A DNA stretch of 64,000 nucleotides, taken from the NCBI RefSeq assembly GCF_001590725.1, contig NZ_LQXR01000011.1, forward strand, positions 1 to 64,000, read 5' to 3'. A program made the translations under genes and the position numbers. Under the pieces are notes generated by a model. It worked only from the letters and a program-made list of their open reading frames with translations, was not told where the DNA came from and ran no database searches. Positions 9,470 to 19,318 of this stretch are shown one piece after another (position 1 is the stretch's first letter; each line of letters begins with the position of its first letter). Source of the stretch: Snodgrassella sp. CFCC 13594 (GTDB lineage Bacteria > Pseudomonadota > Gammaproteobacteria > Burkholderiales > Neisseriaceae).

Positions 9470-9841
9470 ATGGCTGAAGAACTGAAGACCTATACGGTAG
9501 TAGAAGCGGCTCAGATTTGCCAGTGCCACGATCAAACGATTCGCCAGCATATTCGTTCAGGTTTACTAAAGGCCAGTAAGCCCGGACGAAAATATTGCAT
9601 CAGGGCAAATGACCTTGACGCATTCTTGCAGGATTTGCAAAATGGATGCGTGCAAGCGTCACTCGAACGACGGAGTGAACAAAAATGCCAATCTATCAAC
9701 GAGAAAATGGATACTGGTACATTGATATCATCACAGCGAGCGGCAAAAGAATTAGACGCTCTGCTGCAACCAAAATCAAAAGAGAGGCAGAAGAACTTCA
9801 CGACAAAATTAAGCACGAACAATGGAGTATTAAAAAATTAG
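9470..9841 (+). CDS. Excisionase-like helix-turn-helix protein, 123 aa
   Basis: Residues 8-55 (YTVVEAAQICQCHDQTIRQH then RSGLLKASKPGRKYCI and a DLDAFL ending) form the winged helix-turn-helix typical of MerR/AlpA-type excisionases and prophage regulators. The remaining 60 residues are low in hydrophobics and overlap the first 157 bases of the integrase gene in another frame. Excisionases bend attachment-site DNA and direct the integrase toward excision. The short spacing to the gene upstream and the overlap with the integrase downstream fit a classic xis-int module. Confidence 0.7.
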   Translation: MAEELKTYTVVEAAQICQCHDQTIRQHIRSGLLKASKPGRKYCIRANDLDAFLQDLQNGCVQASLERRSEQKCQSINEKMDTGTLISSQRAAKELDALLQPKSKERQKNFTTKLSTNNGVLKN

Positions 9842-10689
9842 ATAGAAAGCCAAATGTATATTGGGACGAGGCATGTATAAGGTGGATTACTGAAAAAGCA
9901 GATAAAAAGAGCTTAGAAGATGATAAACGTAAGATGAAGCTTCTAACCGCTTTCAGAGGCAAAACTCTCAACAGCTTAAACCGTGATTTCATTATGCAAA
10001 CGATTACACAGCTTTCTTGCTCGAATTCAACAAAAAACCGTTATATTGCATTGATAAGGGCTGTGCTTAGGAAGTGTGAACGAGAGTGGGAGTGGATCGA
10101 CAAAGCCCCTGCTCTATCCACATTCAAAGAACCTAAGCGGCGCATCAGATGGCTTAAAAAAGACGAGGTAGAACGCTTATTAAATTGCTTGCCTGAGCTA
10201 CTTTCAGATTTAGCCAAGTTCAGTTTAATGACAGGCTTACGGCAGCGAAACGCATTACTTCTGGAATGGTCTCAAATAGATCTTAATACGAAGGTTGCAT
10301 GGATATATGCTGATCGAACCAAATCAGGTAAAAACCTTGGTGTCCCATTAAATAATTGGAACAATCCAAGTTTTAACTAAATACATGGGTAGTAATCAGC
10401 GCTACGTATTCACAAAAAATGGCAAGCCTTTAAACGGCATCAATTCAAAGATTTGGAAACGGTCTCTTAAAGCAGCTGGTATTACTAATTTTAGATGGCA
10501 TGATCTTAGGCACACATGGGCTAGTTGGTTAATACAATCTGGCGTCCCATTAATGGACTTACAGGAAATGGGCGGATGGGAAACCGTCAGTATGGTATGG
10601 TTCAGAAATATGCCCATCTAGCACCCATTCACTTGAGGAAGAATGTAGTGTTATTGGATCAAGTTTATGACACAAATTTGGCACAGTAA
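9685..10689 (+). pseudogene. Phage-type integrase with two frameshifts, next to tRNA-Lys
   Basis: Three frames joined give a tyrosine integrase of about 332 residues: an arm-binding N-terminus (MPIYQRENGYWYIDIITASG), box I MTGLRQRNALLLEW, box II HDLRHTWASW, and the end segment MGGWETVSMV followed in the other frame by QKYAHLAP with the nucleophile Tyr. The first break, near 10365, is explained by one extra base (TIQVLTKYMG continues in the other frame). The second is a tandem duplication of ATGGT at 10592-10601, which shifts the frame just before the catalytic Tyr. The gene ends 64 bases from the 3' end of tRNA-Lys, the usual position for an integrase beside its attachment site. It is probably inactive. 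Confidence 0.8.
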
Positions 10690-10694
10690 AAACA

Positions 10695-10735
10695 AAAGCC
10701 TTACACGGTTATTTAAAATAACCACATAAGGCTTT
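10695..10735 (-). terminator. Likely terminator of the tRNA genes
   Basis: AAAGCCTTA / TAAGGCTTT with an inner GGTTATTT / AAATAACC stem makes a long hairpin. On the minus strand it is followed by a T-rich stretch (TTTTGTTTTTAC). It lies just beyond the 3' end of tRNA-Lys. Confidence 0.6.
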
Positions 10736-10753
10736 GTTCTACTGCTTAAATCT

Positions 10754-10829
10754 TGGTGGGTCGTGAGCGATTCGAACGCTCGACCAACGGATTAAAAGTC
10801 CGCTGCTCTACCGGCTGAGCTAACGACCC
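10754..10829 (-). tRNA. tRNA-Lys (UUU)
   Basis: A 76-base cloverleaf on the minus strand starts GGGTCGTTAGCTCAG. The anticodon loop is CTTTTAA (anticodon TTT), the T-loop is GTTCGAATC, and the 3' CCA is encoded. The acceptor stem GGGTCGT pairs with ACGACCC. Its 3' end faces the broken integrase. Confidence 0.97.
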
Positions 10830-10831
10830 TT

Positions 10832-10907
10832 TGGCTCCCCGACCTGGGCTCGAACCAGGGACCTGCGGATTAACAGTCCGTCGCTCTACCAACTGAGCTA
10901 TCGGGGA
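10832..10907 (-). tRNA. tRNA-Asn (GUU)
   Basis: A 76-base cloverleaf on the minus strand starts TCCCCGATAGCTCAG. The anticodon loop is CTGTTAA (anticodon GTT), the T-loop is GTTCGAGCC, and GCCA ends it. The acceptor stem TCCCCGA pairs with TCGGGGA. Two bases separate it from tRNA-Lys, so both are cut from one transcript, possibly one reading on from rne. Confidence 0.97.
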
Positions 10908-11010
10908 AAGGAAGCACGCATTCTAAGGGGGATTCGGTAGGTCGTCAACCCCTAAAAGACATTTTTTTTATTGGGCGATGATTTTCTCATCGCCAGCATC
11001 CATAAGGGTT

Positions 11011-13746
11011 TCAGCGTTTTGTCTCAACTTGTTGTAAAGGCTCAACTTCTGCTTTTGGCTCAACCATATGAACCACATCGCGACGACGCAATCGCGGTGT
11101 TGGCACTTCTGTGGCTGCGTCTGGTGCAATCGCTTGAGCTCGCGTTTCCACCAGCACCAAGCCACCCAAATCAGCCGATGTAGGCAAAGCCAAAGGCACG
11201 CTTTGCGGCACGGCTACGGAAACTGCGGCTTCTTCAATGGCGCGAGCTGGTTGTGTTGGCGTCGGCGCAGCGGCAACAACAGAATCAACATGATCCACAC
11301 TAACATCACTGCCCATCACATGCTGACTGGCGGCATAGACTGCCTGAGCTGCTTCAGTTACCAACGATACTGGCTCTCTGCTGGCTCCTAGGTCCTCAAC
11401 ATGATGAACTGCATTTGTTGATCTCGAGTTAACCGCAGGCACCAATCCCAAAACGTGGGCAGAGGCTGCCTGAACCAAGTCAGCAGAAGATTGGATGTCC
11501 AAATACTGAATGATTTTGGCAGAAGAAGGAATGTGGCGTCGGCTTTTCTTGTTGCCTTGCCGCCGGTCATCACGCTGGCGCGGTTTACGACGCTCATTTT
11601 TGTTGGGCTTCTCTGCAGCTTGTGTTGGAATGGTCACCACCAGTGGGGCGGCCTGCACAGCATCAGTAAGCTCCTCAGTAGGTAATTGCTCATTCGCTGT
11701 TTCGCTCGCGGTGACAACTTCGTTTTCACTGCGATTACGCTGACGACGACGGCGATTCCGATTGCGCTCTTCATTTCCGCCTTGGGGCGCTGTTGTATTG
11801 GTTGGCGCATTAGGCGTATTGGCAACTTCGGTCTTCTGCTCAATATTATCCCCCTTACCACCTTGGCGATTTTGCCGCGGCTTGCGGGTTGCAATATCTA
11901 TATTTGCCTTGTCATCATCATTGCTCACCTCATCGGCACTTGGTCGGCGGTTGCCTGAAGAACGGCGATCTTGATTGCGTGGTCGACGTTTAGCCGGAGT
12001 GTTATTGGGTGAGCGGCCAGATGGTCGAGGAGTCTCATTCGGTTTAGCAGCCGTTTCAGTCACGGTATCGCCCGCAAACAAGCGTGAGAACCAGCCACTT
12101 AAGCGTGTCCAAACACTGGGTTGCGCTTGCTCAATAATGGGAGCCGGCTGGCTGTGGTGAATGCCTTTTACCGCAGGTTCTGGCTTAACTGGTTTGTTTT
12201 CGCCAATAGAAAAAGGCAGGTTACCCGAATCTTCTGGCTCTTCCACTTGGCGATAGCTCGGCAGTACATTTTCTTCAACATTATCAGTACGCACGCGAAC
12301 CACTGTGTAGTGCGGATTTTCTAAATGCAAATTGGGAATTAATAAAACAGAAACATCCAAGCGTTCTTCCAAACCAGACAGCTCAGCACGTTTTTCGTTC
12401 AATAAGAAAGTGGCCACATCCACCGGTACTTGTGCACGCACTTCGGCAGTATTGTCTTTCATGGCTTCTTCTTGAATGATACGCAGCACATGCAGCGCAG
12501 TGGATTCAATGCTGCGAATAAAGCCAGTACCCGCGCAGCGAGGACAAATAGTGTGACTGCTTTCACCCAAAGAAGGTTTCAGACGCTGACGCGACAGCTC
12601 CATCAATCCAAAACGCGACAATTTGGCCATTTGCACCCGAGCGCGGTCTTTCTTCAAAGCTTCACGCAGCGTGTGTTCAACATCACGTTGGTTTTTACTG
12701 TTTTCCATGTCAATGAAGTCAATCACCACCAAGCCGCCCAAATCACGCAAGCGCATTTGGCGGCCGACTTCTTCAGCCGCTTCCATATTGGTTTTGAATG
12801 CCGTATCTTCAATATCAGCGCCACGGGTAGCACGGGCAGAATTGACATCAATCGACACCAGTGCTTCAGTGTGATCAATAACAATGGCGCCCCCGGAAGG
12901 CAAGGTCACTTCACGGGAGAAGGCTGATTCAATTTGGTGTTCAATTTGAAAGCGCGAAAACAACGGCGTGTGATCGGTATAAAGACGCAATCGCCCTAAA
13001 TAGGTGGGCATCACATAAGACATGAATTCACGCACTTGATCATACACTTCTTGAGTATCAATCAAGATTTCGCCGATATCAGGCTGAAAATAATCGCGAA
13101 TAGCGCGAATAACCAACGCGCTTTCCATAAACAAGAGGTAAGGTTCGCTGTGTTCTTTGGCAGCTGCTTCAATGGCTTGCCACAACTGTGCCAAATAACC
13201 CAAGTCCCATTGCAATTCCTCTACGCTGCGGCCAATCCCTGCTGTGCGTGCAATCAGGCTCATGCCGCGCGGCACATCCAACTGGCTCATGGCATTTTTC
13301 AGATCTTGGCGGTCCTCTCCTTCAATTCTGCGAGACACGCCACCACCACGGGGATTATTTGGCATCAAAACCAAATAACGCCCGGCCAAACTGATGAATG
13401 TGGTCAGTGCCGCACCTTTATTGCCCCGTTCATCTTTTTCTACCTGCACAATCACTTCCATGCCTTCAGACAAAACGTCTTGAATGCGGGCACGGCCACC
13501 TTCGTAACCTTGGAAATAACTACGCGATACTTCTTTAAACGGCAAAAAACCATGACGATCGGTACCATAATCGACAAAACAGGCCTCCAAGGAAGGCTCG
13601 ATGCGGGTAATGATACCTTTATAGATATTGCCTTTACGCTGCTCTTTGCCCAGCGTTTCAATATCCAAGTCAATTAGACTTTGACCATCAACAATGGCCA
13701 CGCGCAGCTCTTCGGCCTGCGTGGCATTGAATAACATACGTTTCAT
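11011..13746 (-). CDS. rne: Ribonuclease E, 911 aa
   Basis: This is the endoribonuclease that starts mRNA decay and processes rRNA and tRNA precursors, the scaffold of the degradosome. The catalytic half (about residues 1-510) shows the S1 domain ([20 protein letters not shown]), the magnesium-binding Asp residues in [13 protein letters not shown] and [10 protein letters not shown], and the zinc-link CPRCAGTG. The C-terminal half is low in complexity, rich in Arg, Pro and Asn ([13 protein letters not shown]), as expected for RNA- and protein-binding regions. I chose the start at [10 protein letters not shown], 25 codons inside the longest frame, because AGG lies 9 bases upstream and the family begins there. 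It is divergent from rluC, as in E. coli. Confidence 0.95.
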   Translation of the reverse strand: MKRMLFNATQAEELRVAIVDGQSLIDLDIETLGKEQRKGNIYKGIITRIEPSLEACFVDYGTDRHGFLPFKEVSRSYFQGYEGGRARIQDVLSEGMEVIVQVEKDERGNKGAALTTFISLAGRYLVLMPNNPRGGGVSRRIEGEDRQDLKNAMSQLDVPRGMSLIARTAGIGRSVEELQWDLGYLAQLWQAIEAAAKEHSEPYLLFMESALVIRAIRDYFQPDIGEILIDTQEVYDQVREFMSYVMPTYLGRLRLYTDHTPLFSRFQIEHQIESAFSREVTLPSGGAIVIDHTEALVSIDVNSARATRGADIEDTAFKTNMEAAEEVGRQMRLRDLGGLVVIDFIDMENSKNQRDVEHTLREALKKDRARVQMAKLSRFGLMELSRQRLKPSLGESSHTICPRCAGTGFIRSIESTALHVLRIIQEEAMKDNTAEVRAQVPVDVATFLLNEKRAELSGLEERLDVSVLLIPNLHLENPHYTVVRVRTDNVEENVLPSYRQVEEPEDSGNLPFSIGENKPVKPEPAVKGIHHSQPAPIIEQAQPSVWTRLSGWFSRLFAGDTVTETAAKPNETPRPSGRSPNNTPAKRRPRNQDRRSSGNRRPSADEVSNDDDKANIDIATRKPRQNRQGGKGDNIEQKTEVANTPNAPTNTTAPQGGNEERNRNRRRRQRNRSENEVVTASETANEQLPTEELTDAVQAAPLVVTIPTQAAEKPNKNERRKPRQRDDRRQGNKKSRRHIPSSAKIIQYLDIQSSADLVQAASAHVLGLVPAVNSRSTNAVHHVEDLGASREPVSLVTEAAQAVYAASQHVMGSDVSVDHVDSVVAAAPTPTQPARAIEEAAVSVAVPQSVPLALPTSADLGGLVLVETRAQAIAPDAATEVPTPRLRRRDVVHMVEPKAEVEPLQQVETKR

Positions 13747-14304
13747 GATAAACCTCGTTGTTATGCACTCACGAGGCGATGTAATCAGTATTTGACACCT
13801 GAACCCGCGTTCAACGGACAATATTCAGGCTTAACATCATAAAGAAGGAAAAAAGATCACAAAACAACAACCCATACAGCGGTTGTTGCGCCCATCATGC
13901 ACAGCCTGCTGCGTGCCGCTTTCGCGCTATGATGGGTCAAAATTAGGTAGCCGTTCTTCTGTTATTCTGCCGGAAAGTACCGTATTTAGGCTGCGCGGAA
14001 ACCCTGTATGCATGGGTTTTCATACCACGTCTGACTGCCTGTTGTTTTTCCGAAGGGTCAAACTTAATCACCATCTTCATTGCGGCGGCGTGCCCAGTCA
14101 ATGAAGGAAATACGCCCTTTGAGTGCGCTTTGTAACCAAATCAGTTAGTATTTCGCTTTTGCGGTGCAGTGTGGGCTGCCTGAAACAGCGCAACCGCCCA
14201 CTACTACCGCGTAAATCACCCGACTTTATGCGCCAAAATGGTGTTATTGCAAACAATTTGACCGTTTTGTGAAAATGCATAAAGGCGAATGGATTATAAG
14301 CAAG
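13747..14304 (-). promoter_or_regulatory. Intergenic region rne-rluC with rne leader hairpins
   Basis: The 558-base gap holds no gene. Two hairpins lie next to each other in what would be the rne 5' leader: CAACAACC / GGTTGTTG (13865-13888) and CCCATCAT / ATGATGGG (13891-13936). In E. coli the structured rne 5' leader lets RNase E control its own mRNA; a similar role here is inference. Confidence 0.5.
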
Positions 14305-15279
14305 ATGAGTGTGTTAAGCAAAGATTGTGTGCAATATTTAACGATTGCTGCCGAAGAAGCTGGGCAGCGTTTGGACAATTATCTGTTCCGCATACTCAAA
14401 GGCGTTCCCAAAAGCCATGTCCAGCGCATCATCCGCAATGGCGAAGTGCGCATCAATAAAAAACGCAGCAAAGGCATTGACCGCTTACAAGAAGGCGACT
14501 TGGTGCGTTTACCTCCAGTCCGCATGGCACAAAAACCAATCCATACGACACCCATCCCCGCCAAGGAATTCGACATCATTTTCGAAGATGATTGCTTGTT
14601 AGTCATCAATAAGCCAGCCGGCGTTGCAGTGCATGGCGGCAGTGGTGTGAGCTTTGGTGTGATTGAGCAATTGCGTCAGGCCCGCCCTGAAGCACGCTAT
14701 TTGGAATTGGTGCATCGGTTGGACAAAGACACCAGCGGCCTATTGATGATCGCCAAAAAACGCAGTGCCTTGGTTCGCTTACATGAAGACATCCGCAACA
14801 ATCACCCACAAAAAATCTATTGGGCACTCGGCGTTGGCACATGGCCAGAAACAGTACATCAAGTACGCTTGCCCTTGGCCAAGTACACAGGCGCACAAGG
14901 TGAAAAAATGGTGCGCATTGATGCGGAAGGCCAACATGCACTCACCTTGTTTAAAGTGCAAAAACGGTTTTCAGGGAACCTGCTGCACCAAATTGGCCTA
15001 TCTCATTTAACATTGCTGCAAGCCACACTCAAAACTGGGCGCACCCATCAAATCCGCGTACACATGCAATCACAGCAATGTCCCATCGCGGGCGATGAGC
15101 GCTATGGGGACTACCAAGCCAATAAGCGCCTACAAAAAATAGGACTCAAACGCATGTTTTTACACGCCGCTGAATTGCATATCCGCCATCCTTTGCTCGG
15201 CGATATGCTGCATTTAACGGCACCTTTGCCTACTGATTTACAACAATTTTTACAACAGTGGTCACCCGATGCCGTTTAA
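14305..15279 (+). CDS. rluC: 23S rRNA pseudouridine synthase RluC
   Basis: RluC modifies three uridines of 23S rRNA (955, 2504, 2580 in E. coli numbering). The protein has an N-terminal S4 RNA-binding domain (GQRLDNYLFRILKGVPKSHV) and the RluA-family catalytic domain with the active Asp in VHRLDKDTSG. GRTHQIRVHMQ and the CPIAGDERYGD motif follow. I took the ATG of MSVLSKDC as the start (324 aa, close to the usual 319); a GTG at 14269 and an ATG at 14275 are in frame, and none has a strong ribosome-binding site. The gene ends convergent with galU. Confidence 0.93.
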   Translation: MSVLSKDCVQYLTIAAEEAGQRLDNYLFRILKGVPKSHVQRIIRNGEVRINKKRSKGIDRLQEGDLVRLPPVRMAQKPIHTTPIPAKEFDIIFEDDCLLVINKPAGVAVHGGSGVSFGVIEQLRQARPEARYLELVHRLDKDTSGLLMIAKKRSALVRLHEDIRNNHPQKIYWALGVGTWPETVHQVRLPLAKYTGAQGEKMVRIDAEGQHALTLFKVQKRFSGNLLHQIGLSHLTLLQATLKTGRTHQIRVHMQSQQCPIAGDERYGDYQANKRLQKIGLKRMFLHAAELHIRHPLLGDMLHLTAPLPTDLQQFLQQWSPDAV

Positions 15280-15303
15280 ACTCAGCAATCAATAACCACC
15301 CGC

Positions 15304-15333
15304 AAAAAACGCCAGCCCATTTGCGCTGACGTT
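15304..15333 (-). terminator. Terminator of galU
   Basis: The stem AACG-CAGC / GCTG-CGTT (one mismatch) is followed on the minus strand by six T. It sits in the convergent gap between rluC and galU. Confidence 0.65.
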
Positions 15334-15353
15334 CACTGTTTTCTACCACCCAA

Positions 15354-16232
15354 TTAGGATTGATTATCCAACCAAGCTGAAAATGCTGCACCCCAAACAG
15401 GATGGCGTTTACTGTAGGTGACAAAGGCTTTCATATACCCCAATTTATCACCGCAATCGTGCGAATACCCAGTCATGGCAAATGCATCCACCGTTTCTTT
15501 CTGCATTAGTGCGGCTATGGCATCCGTGAGCTGGATTTCATTGCCGGCACCTTTCGGGGTTTCAGCTAAGCAAGCCCAAATAGCTGGCGACAATACATAC
15601 CGACCCACCACCGCCAAATTAGATGGGGCTTGTTCTTGTGCTGGCTTTTCCACAATAGCATGCATAGGCACACTTTCGCCAGGCGCTACGACCAACCCAC
15701 CACAATCCACCACACCGTACTTACTGACATCCGCCATAGGTACAGCTTCCACCATAATCTGGCTGTGGTGTGTGCTCTGATAATGCTGCATCATAGCCGC
15801 CAGATTATCGCGATTCAAATGGCAACTGACTTCATCAATCAACACATCCGGCAGCAATACCGCAAACGCCTCTTCACCTACCACTGGCTGGGCGCACAAT
15901 ACCGCATGCCCTAATCCTTTGGCCTGTCCTTGGCGCACGTGCACCAAACGAACATCTGGCGGACAAATTTGACGCACCTCATCCAAAAGCGCCATTTTGC
16001 CTTTTTCAGCAAGCATGCTTTCTAACTCAAAAGCCGCATCAAAATGATTTTCAATGGCGCTTTTGGATGAGTGGGTCACCAACACAATTTCTTTAATACC
16101 AGCCGCCACACACTCACCAACTATATATTGGATCAATGGTTTATCGGCAATACAGAGCATCTCTTTGGGAATGGCTTTGGTAGCCGGCAACATACGCGTG
16201 CCCAACCCGGCAACTGGAATCACTGCTTTCAT
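15354..16232 (-). CDS. galU: UTP-glucose-1-phosphate uridylyltransferase, 292 aa
   Basis: The enzyme makes UDP-glucose from UTP and glucose 1-phosphate, feeding surface polysaccharide and lipooligosaccharide synthesis. The N-terminus carries the nucleotidyltransferase signature [18 protein letters not shown] with the catalytic Lys and Arg. [28 protein letters not shown] and VVGRYVLSP are all typical of GalU. The length is normal for the family. It stands alone on the minus strand, with its own terminator. Confidence 0.95.
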   Translation of the reverse strand: MKAVIPVAGLGTRMLPATKAIPKEMLCIADKPLIQYIVGECVAAGIKEIVLVTHSSKSAIENHFDAAFELESMLAEKGKMALLDEVRQICPPDVRLVHVRQGQAKGLGHAVLCAQPVVGEEAFAVLLPDVLIDEVSCHLNRDNLAAMMQHYQSTHHSQIMVEAVPMADVSKYGVVDCGGLVVAPGESVPMHAIVEKPAQEQAPSNLAVVGRYVLSPAIWACLAETPKGAGNEIQLTDAIAALMQKETVDAFAMTGYSHDCGDKLGYMKAFVTYSKRHPVWGAAFSAWLDNQS

Positions 16233-16391
16233 CGTAGCGGTACTCGAATTAAAATAGCATTATTAAACAAACAGACTCATAAAACAAAAAATGGTCATGC
16301 AGCCATTAAACTGCTGAGTATTATGCCATGCTCGCCATTTTTTTGCGCGGCAGACAACCTGAATGCCCCTTATACATAACTTCATTTATTT

Positions 16392-17087
16392 ATGCACATC
16401 ACCAAAACCTACCAAGCCTTGATTTTCGATTGGGACGGCACCCTCGCTGACTCCATCGGCCAAATTGTCGATGCCATGTACTACGCCCACCAACAAGTCG
16501 GGCTGCCGGATTGGAACCCACACGCCGCTCATCAAGTCATTGGCCTCAATCTGCGTGAAGCCCTACGCCGAACCGCCCCCAGCGCCACTGAAAAACAAAT
16601 TGACGCATTGGTGTATTATTACCGGCAACGTTATTTGAGTCCGGATAACCGCACTCAATTGTTTACAGAAGCGAGAACTTGGCTGCCTGAATTGAAACAA
16701 CACTTTTGGCTCGGCATCGCCACCGGCAAAGCCCGACAAGGGCTCACCAAAGCGCTAGACGAAACTGCGGCAGCCCCTTTCTTTTTAAGCACCCGCACCG
16801 TTGATGAGTGCGCGCCCAAACCCAATCCTGACATGGTGTTATCCCTGTGTGAAGAGTTCGGTTTATATCCTCGTGATGTATTGGTGGTGGGCGACACAAC
16901 CCACGACTTGCTGATGGCTGCCAATGCCGGTGCGGATGCCGTGGCCGTTACCACAGGCGCGCACGATAAGGCCACATTACAAACCGCGCCGCATTTGACG
17001 ATGCTCAGCGGCATCACCGACTTAGCCCAATGGCTAGGCTTATCTCAACCCACCCACAACACAAACCCGACGGCACCACACTCATGA
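16392..17087 (+). CDS. HAD-family phosphatase, Gph/phosphoglycolate phosphatase-like
   Basis: A 231-residue haloacid-dehalogenase hydrolase. Motif I is DWDGTLADS (nucleophile Asp near residue 14), motif II lies in LGIATGKAR, and motifs III and IV are CAPKPNPDM and VVGDTTHDLLMA. The small alpha-helical cap between residues 25 and 95 fits the phosphoglycolate/pyrophosphatase-like subgroup. The substrate is not proven. The gene overlaps the S49 peptidase start by four bases (ATGA), so the two are co-translated. Confidence 0.88.
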   Translation: MHITKTYQALIFDWDGTLADSIGQIVDAMYYAHQQVGLPDWNPHAAHQVIGLNLREALRRTAPSATEKQIDALVYYYRQRYLSPDNRTQLFTEARTWLPELKQHFWLGIATGKARQGLTKALDETAAAPFFLSTRTVDECAPKPNPDMVLSLCEEFGLYPRDVLVVGDTTHDLLMAANAGADAVAVTTGAHDKATLQTAPHLTMLSGITDLAQWLGLSQPTHNTNPTAPHS

Positions 17088-18049
17088 AAATCAATACCAA
17101 TGAATCCCATGCAGCTACCCCAACCGAGCAGGTATCTTGGGAAAGAAGCATGCTTGAAAAACTGCTGCTGGAAGTGTATCGGGAGCAGCGACGTAGCCGC
17201 ATCTGGCGCTGGGTCGGCCGCTTGCTGTGGCTATTGCTTATTGCCATGGTGTTATTTACCCTCACGAGCGGCAAACGCGAACTGGGCGCCGCTAAAGCAC
17301 ACACTGCAGTGATTAACTTATCTGGCACCATCGACAGCGACCAAAACCAAGCCGATATGCTGCGTGATGCACTGGAAACGGCGTATGGCAACCCCAATGT
17401 CAAAGGCATCATCATTCGTGCAAACAGCCCAGGTGGTTCACCGGTCATCTCCAATATCGCTTTTGAGGAAATCCGCCGACTCAAAGCGCTACATCGCACC
17501 ATCCCCTTGTATGTGGTGGCGGAAGACATGTGCGCTTCGGGCTGTTATTACATTGCCAGCGCCGCCGACAAAATTTATGCCGATCCATCTAGCTTAGTCG
17601 GCAGCATCGGCGTGATTGGCAGCAGCTTTGATTTCACCGGGCTTATGGACAAACTGGGCGTTAAGCGACGCATCAAAATAGCCGGAAGCAACAAAGACAT
17701 GGGCGATCCATTCACACCAGAAACGGCAGCACAAACACAGATTTGGCAAGACATGTTGCAGGATATTCATCAAAAATTCATTGCTTCTGTCAAACAAGGA
17801 CGAGGCAATCGCCTTCATGATGGTGATCACCCAGATGTATTCAGCGGCCGGGTTTATACGGGTACCGAAGCGAAAAAAGTGGGACTGATTGATGATTTCG
17901 GCAATGTTTATAGCGTTTCGCGCGATGTCATTAAAGCGCCTGAGCTGGTGGACTATACGCCCGATGAAGGCATCAGTAAGCGGCTAAGTCGACGCTTGGG
18001 TAGTGAAGTGCAACAGGGTTTGCAAGGCTTAGCAGAGAAACCTTGGTAA
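17084..18049 (+). CDS. S49-family serine peptidase (SppA/SohB-like signal peptide peptidase)
   Basis: A 321-residue membrane-anchored peptidase. A membrane segment lies at about residues 49-68 (LLWLLLIAMVLFTL) after a charged N-terminus. The ClpP-like fold follows: GIIIRANSPGGSP, the nucleophile Ser in MCASGCYYIASAADKIYA, SLVGSIGVIGS, and the general-base Lys region AGSNKDMGDPF. Such enzymes cut signal-peptide remnants and other membrane peptides. I chose the ATG overlapping the HAD gene stop (ATGA), 18 codons inside the longest frame. Confidence 0.88.
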   Translation: MKINTNESHAATPTEQVSWERSMLEKLLLEVYREQRRSRIWRWVGRLLWLLLIAMVLFTLTSGKRELGAAKAHTAVINLSGTIDSDQNQADMLRDALETAYGNPNVKGIIIRANSPGGSPVISNIAFEEIRRLKALHRTIPLYVVAEDMCASGCYYIASAADKIYADPSSLVGSIGVIGSSFDFTGLMDKLGVKRRIKIAGSNKDMGDPFTPETAAQTQIWQDMLQDIHQKFIASVKQGRGNRLHDGDHPDVFSGRVYTGTEAKKVGLIDDFGNVYSVSRDVIKAPELVDYTPDEGISKRLSRRLGSEVQQGLQGLAEKPW

Positions 18050-18119
18050 AGAATTCGCTGATTATTGGGCTGCCTGAATACACCAACCCATCCTTCAGAA
18101 GGATGCGCGGGAGAAAGTT

Positions 18120-19142
18120 ATGTATCAACTCATCAAACCCTGGCTATTTCGCTTGGATGCCGAACGAGCGCACCACTTAACCTTACAAAGCCTGCAATGG
18201 GCCTACCGAAGCGGGTTGCTCAATGCCATCCAGCCAACGGCACCCACTGGGGCGCCCGTTTCTCTAATGGGGCTGACTTTGCCCAATGCGGTGGGCTTGG
18301 CGGCAGGTTTAGACAAGAATGGTGCCTATATTGATGCTTTGGCCACACTCGGCTTTGGTTTCATTGAAGTAGGCACGGTCACACCCAAGCCGCAACCAGG
18401 CAACGCCAAACCGCGTTTATTCCGACTACCAGAACAAGAAGCGATTATCAACCGCATGGGGTTTAACAACGATGGCATTGATGCCTTACTCAATAACGTA
18501 GAAAAAAGCCAATACCGAGGTATTTTGGGTATCAACATCGGCAAAAATGCCACCACCCCCATTGAAGAAGCCGCACAAGATTATTTGATTGGATTAGAAA
18601 AGGCCTACCCCTACGCCAGCTACATTACCGTCAACATTTCTTCGCCCAATACCAAAAATTTGCGTGCACTACAAAGCCAAGACGAACTCAGCGCGTTATT
18701 GGGTTACCTGAAAAACAAGCAAGCCCAATTGCATGCTCAATATGGTCGCTATGTGCCCATCGCAGTCAAAATTGCCCCGGATTTAGATGACACTCAAATT
18801 GCTGACGTGGCACACGTTGCACGCCATACCGAAATCGATGGCATCATTGCCACCAACACCACCATCAATAAATCGGCTTTAGGCCCCCACCCCTTAGCAC
18901 AGGAAGCAGGCGGTCTATCGGGCCGACCGGTACGCGACCCCAGTAACCATGTGTTGACTCAGTTATCCACGATGTTGGAAGGAAAGATTCCACTCATTGG
19001 GGTGGGTGGCATTGTGTGTGGCGCAGACGCCGCACAGAAACTGGGCTTGGGCGCCACCGCTGTACAAATTTATTCCGGATTGGTGTTTCATGGCACCAAC
19101 CTCATACATGAATGCATTCGCGCCAGTGCCCGCGCGGCCTAG
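18120..19142 (+). CDS. pyrD: Dihydroorotate dehydrogenase (quinone), class 2
   Basis: The fourth step of pyrimidine synthesis: oxidation of dihydroorotate to orotate with electrons passed to quinone, by an FMN protein on the inner face of the membrane. The 340-residue length and the N-terminal helical membrane-association part (MYQLIKPWLFRLDAERAHHL) mark class 2. AAGLDKNG binds FMN, NISSPNTKNLR holds the catalytic Ser, and ATNTTI and the GVGGI motif bind FMN phosphate. GGAGAAAG lies just upstream of the start. A DUS 11-mer is in the gap before it. Confidence 0.96.
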   Translation: MYQLIKPWLFRLDAERAHHLTLQSLQWAYRSGLLNAIQPTAPTGAPVSLMGLTLPNAVGLAAGLDKNGAYIDALATLGFGFIEVGTVTPKPQPGNAKPRLFRLPEQEAIINRMGFNNDGIDALLNNVEKSQYRGILGINIGKNATTPIEEAAQDYLIGLEKAYPYASYITVNISSPNTKNLRALQSQDELSALLGYLKNKQAQLHAQYGRYVPIAVKIAPDLDDTQIADVAHVARHTEIDGIIATNTTINKSALGPHPLAQEAGGLSGRPVRDPSNHVLTQLSTMLEGKIPLIGVGGIVCGADAAQKLGLGATAVQIYSGLVFHGTNLIHECIRASARAA

Positions 19143-19173
19143 CAGGCCATGACGCTGGTTTCGGCGCACCAAT

Positions 19174-19206
19174 AAAAAGGGCTGCCAAATACATTCAGGC
19201 AGCCCC
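19174..19206 (-). terminator. Terminator of cysE, built on a DUS-like repeat
   Basis: GGGCTGCC / GGCAGCCC with an 12-base loop, followed on the minus strand by TTTTTATT. The left arm of the minus-strand hairpin carries most of a DNA uptake sequence. Confidence 0.7.
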
Positions 19207-19318
19207 TGACATAAAACCAGAGATCAATATCACGTGCTGATAATACGATCATCATGGTATCTCATCAGCCCATAAAGCAGAAAACGAAGCGGGCCAAACA
19301 AACCAAACATGATTTGGC

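Noticed and set aside
10962..10994. Hairpin GGCGATGA / TCATCGCC beside a T run as an rne terminator
   Set aside because: In the direction of rne transcription the run after the hairpin is A, not T, so it is not a standard terminator. It remains only a hairpin near the rne 3' end.
12430..12927. Long open frames on the plus strand opposite rne, and similar ones opposite nuo and galU
   Set aside because: They are shadows of strongly conserved genes on the other strand, without recognisable proteins or ribosome-binding sites.
13865..13936. Leader hairpins of rne as terminators
   Set aside because: They lie between divergent genes, and neither has a clear T run following it in a direction that would end a known transcript.
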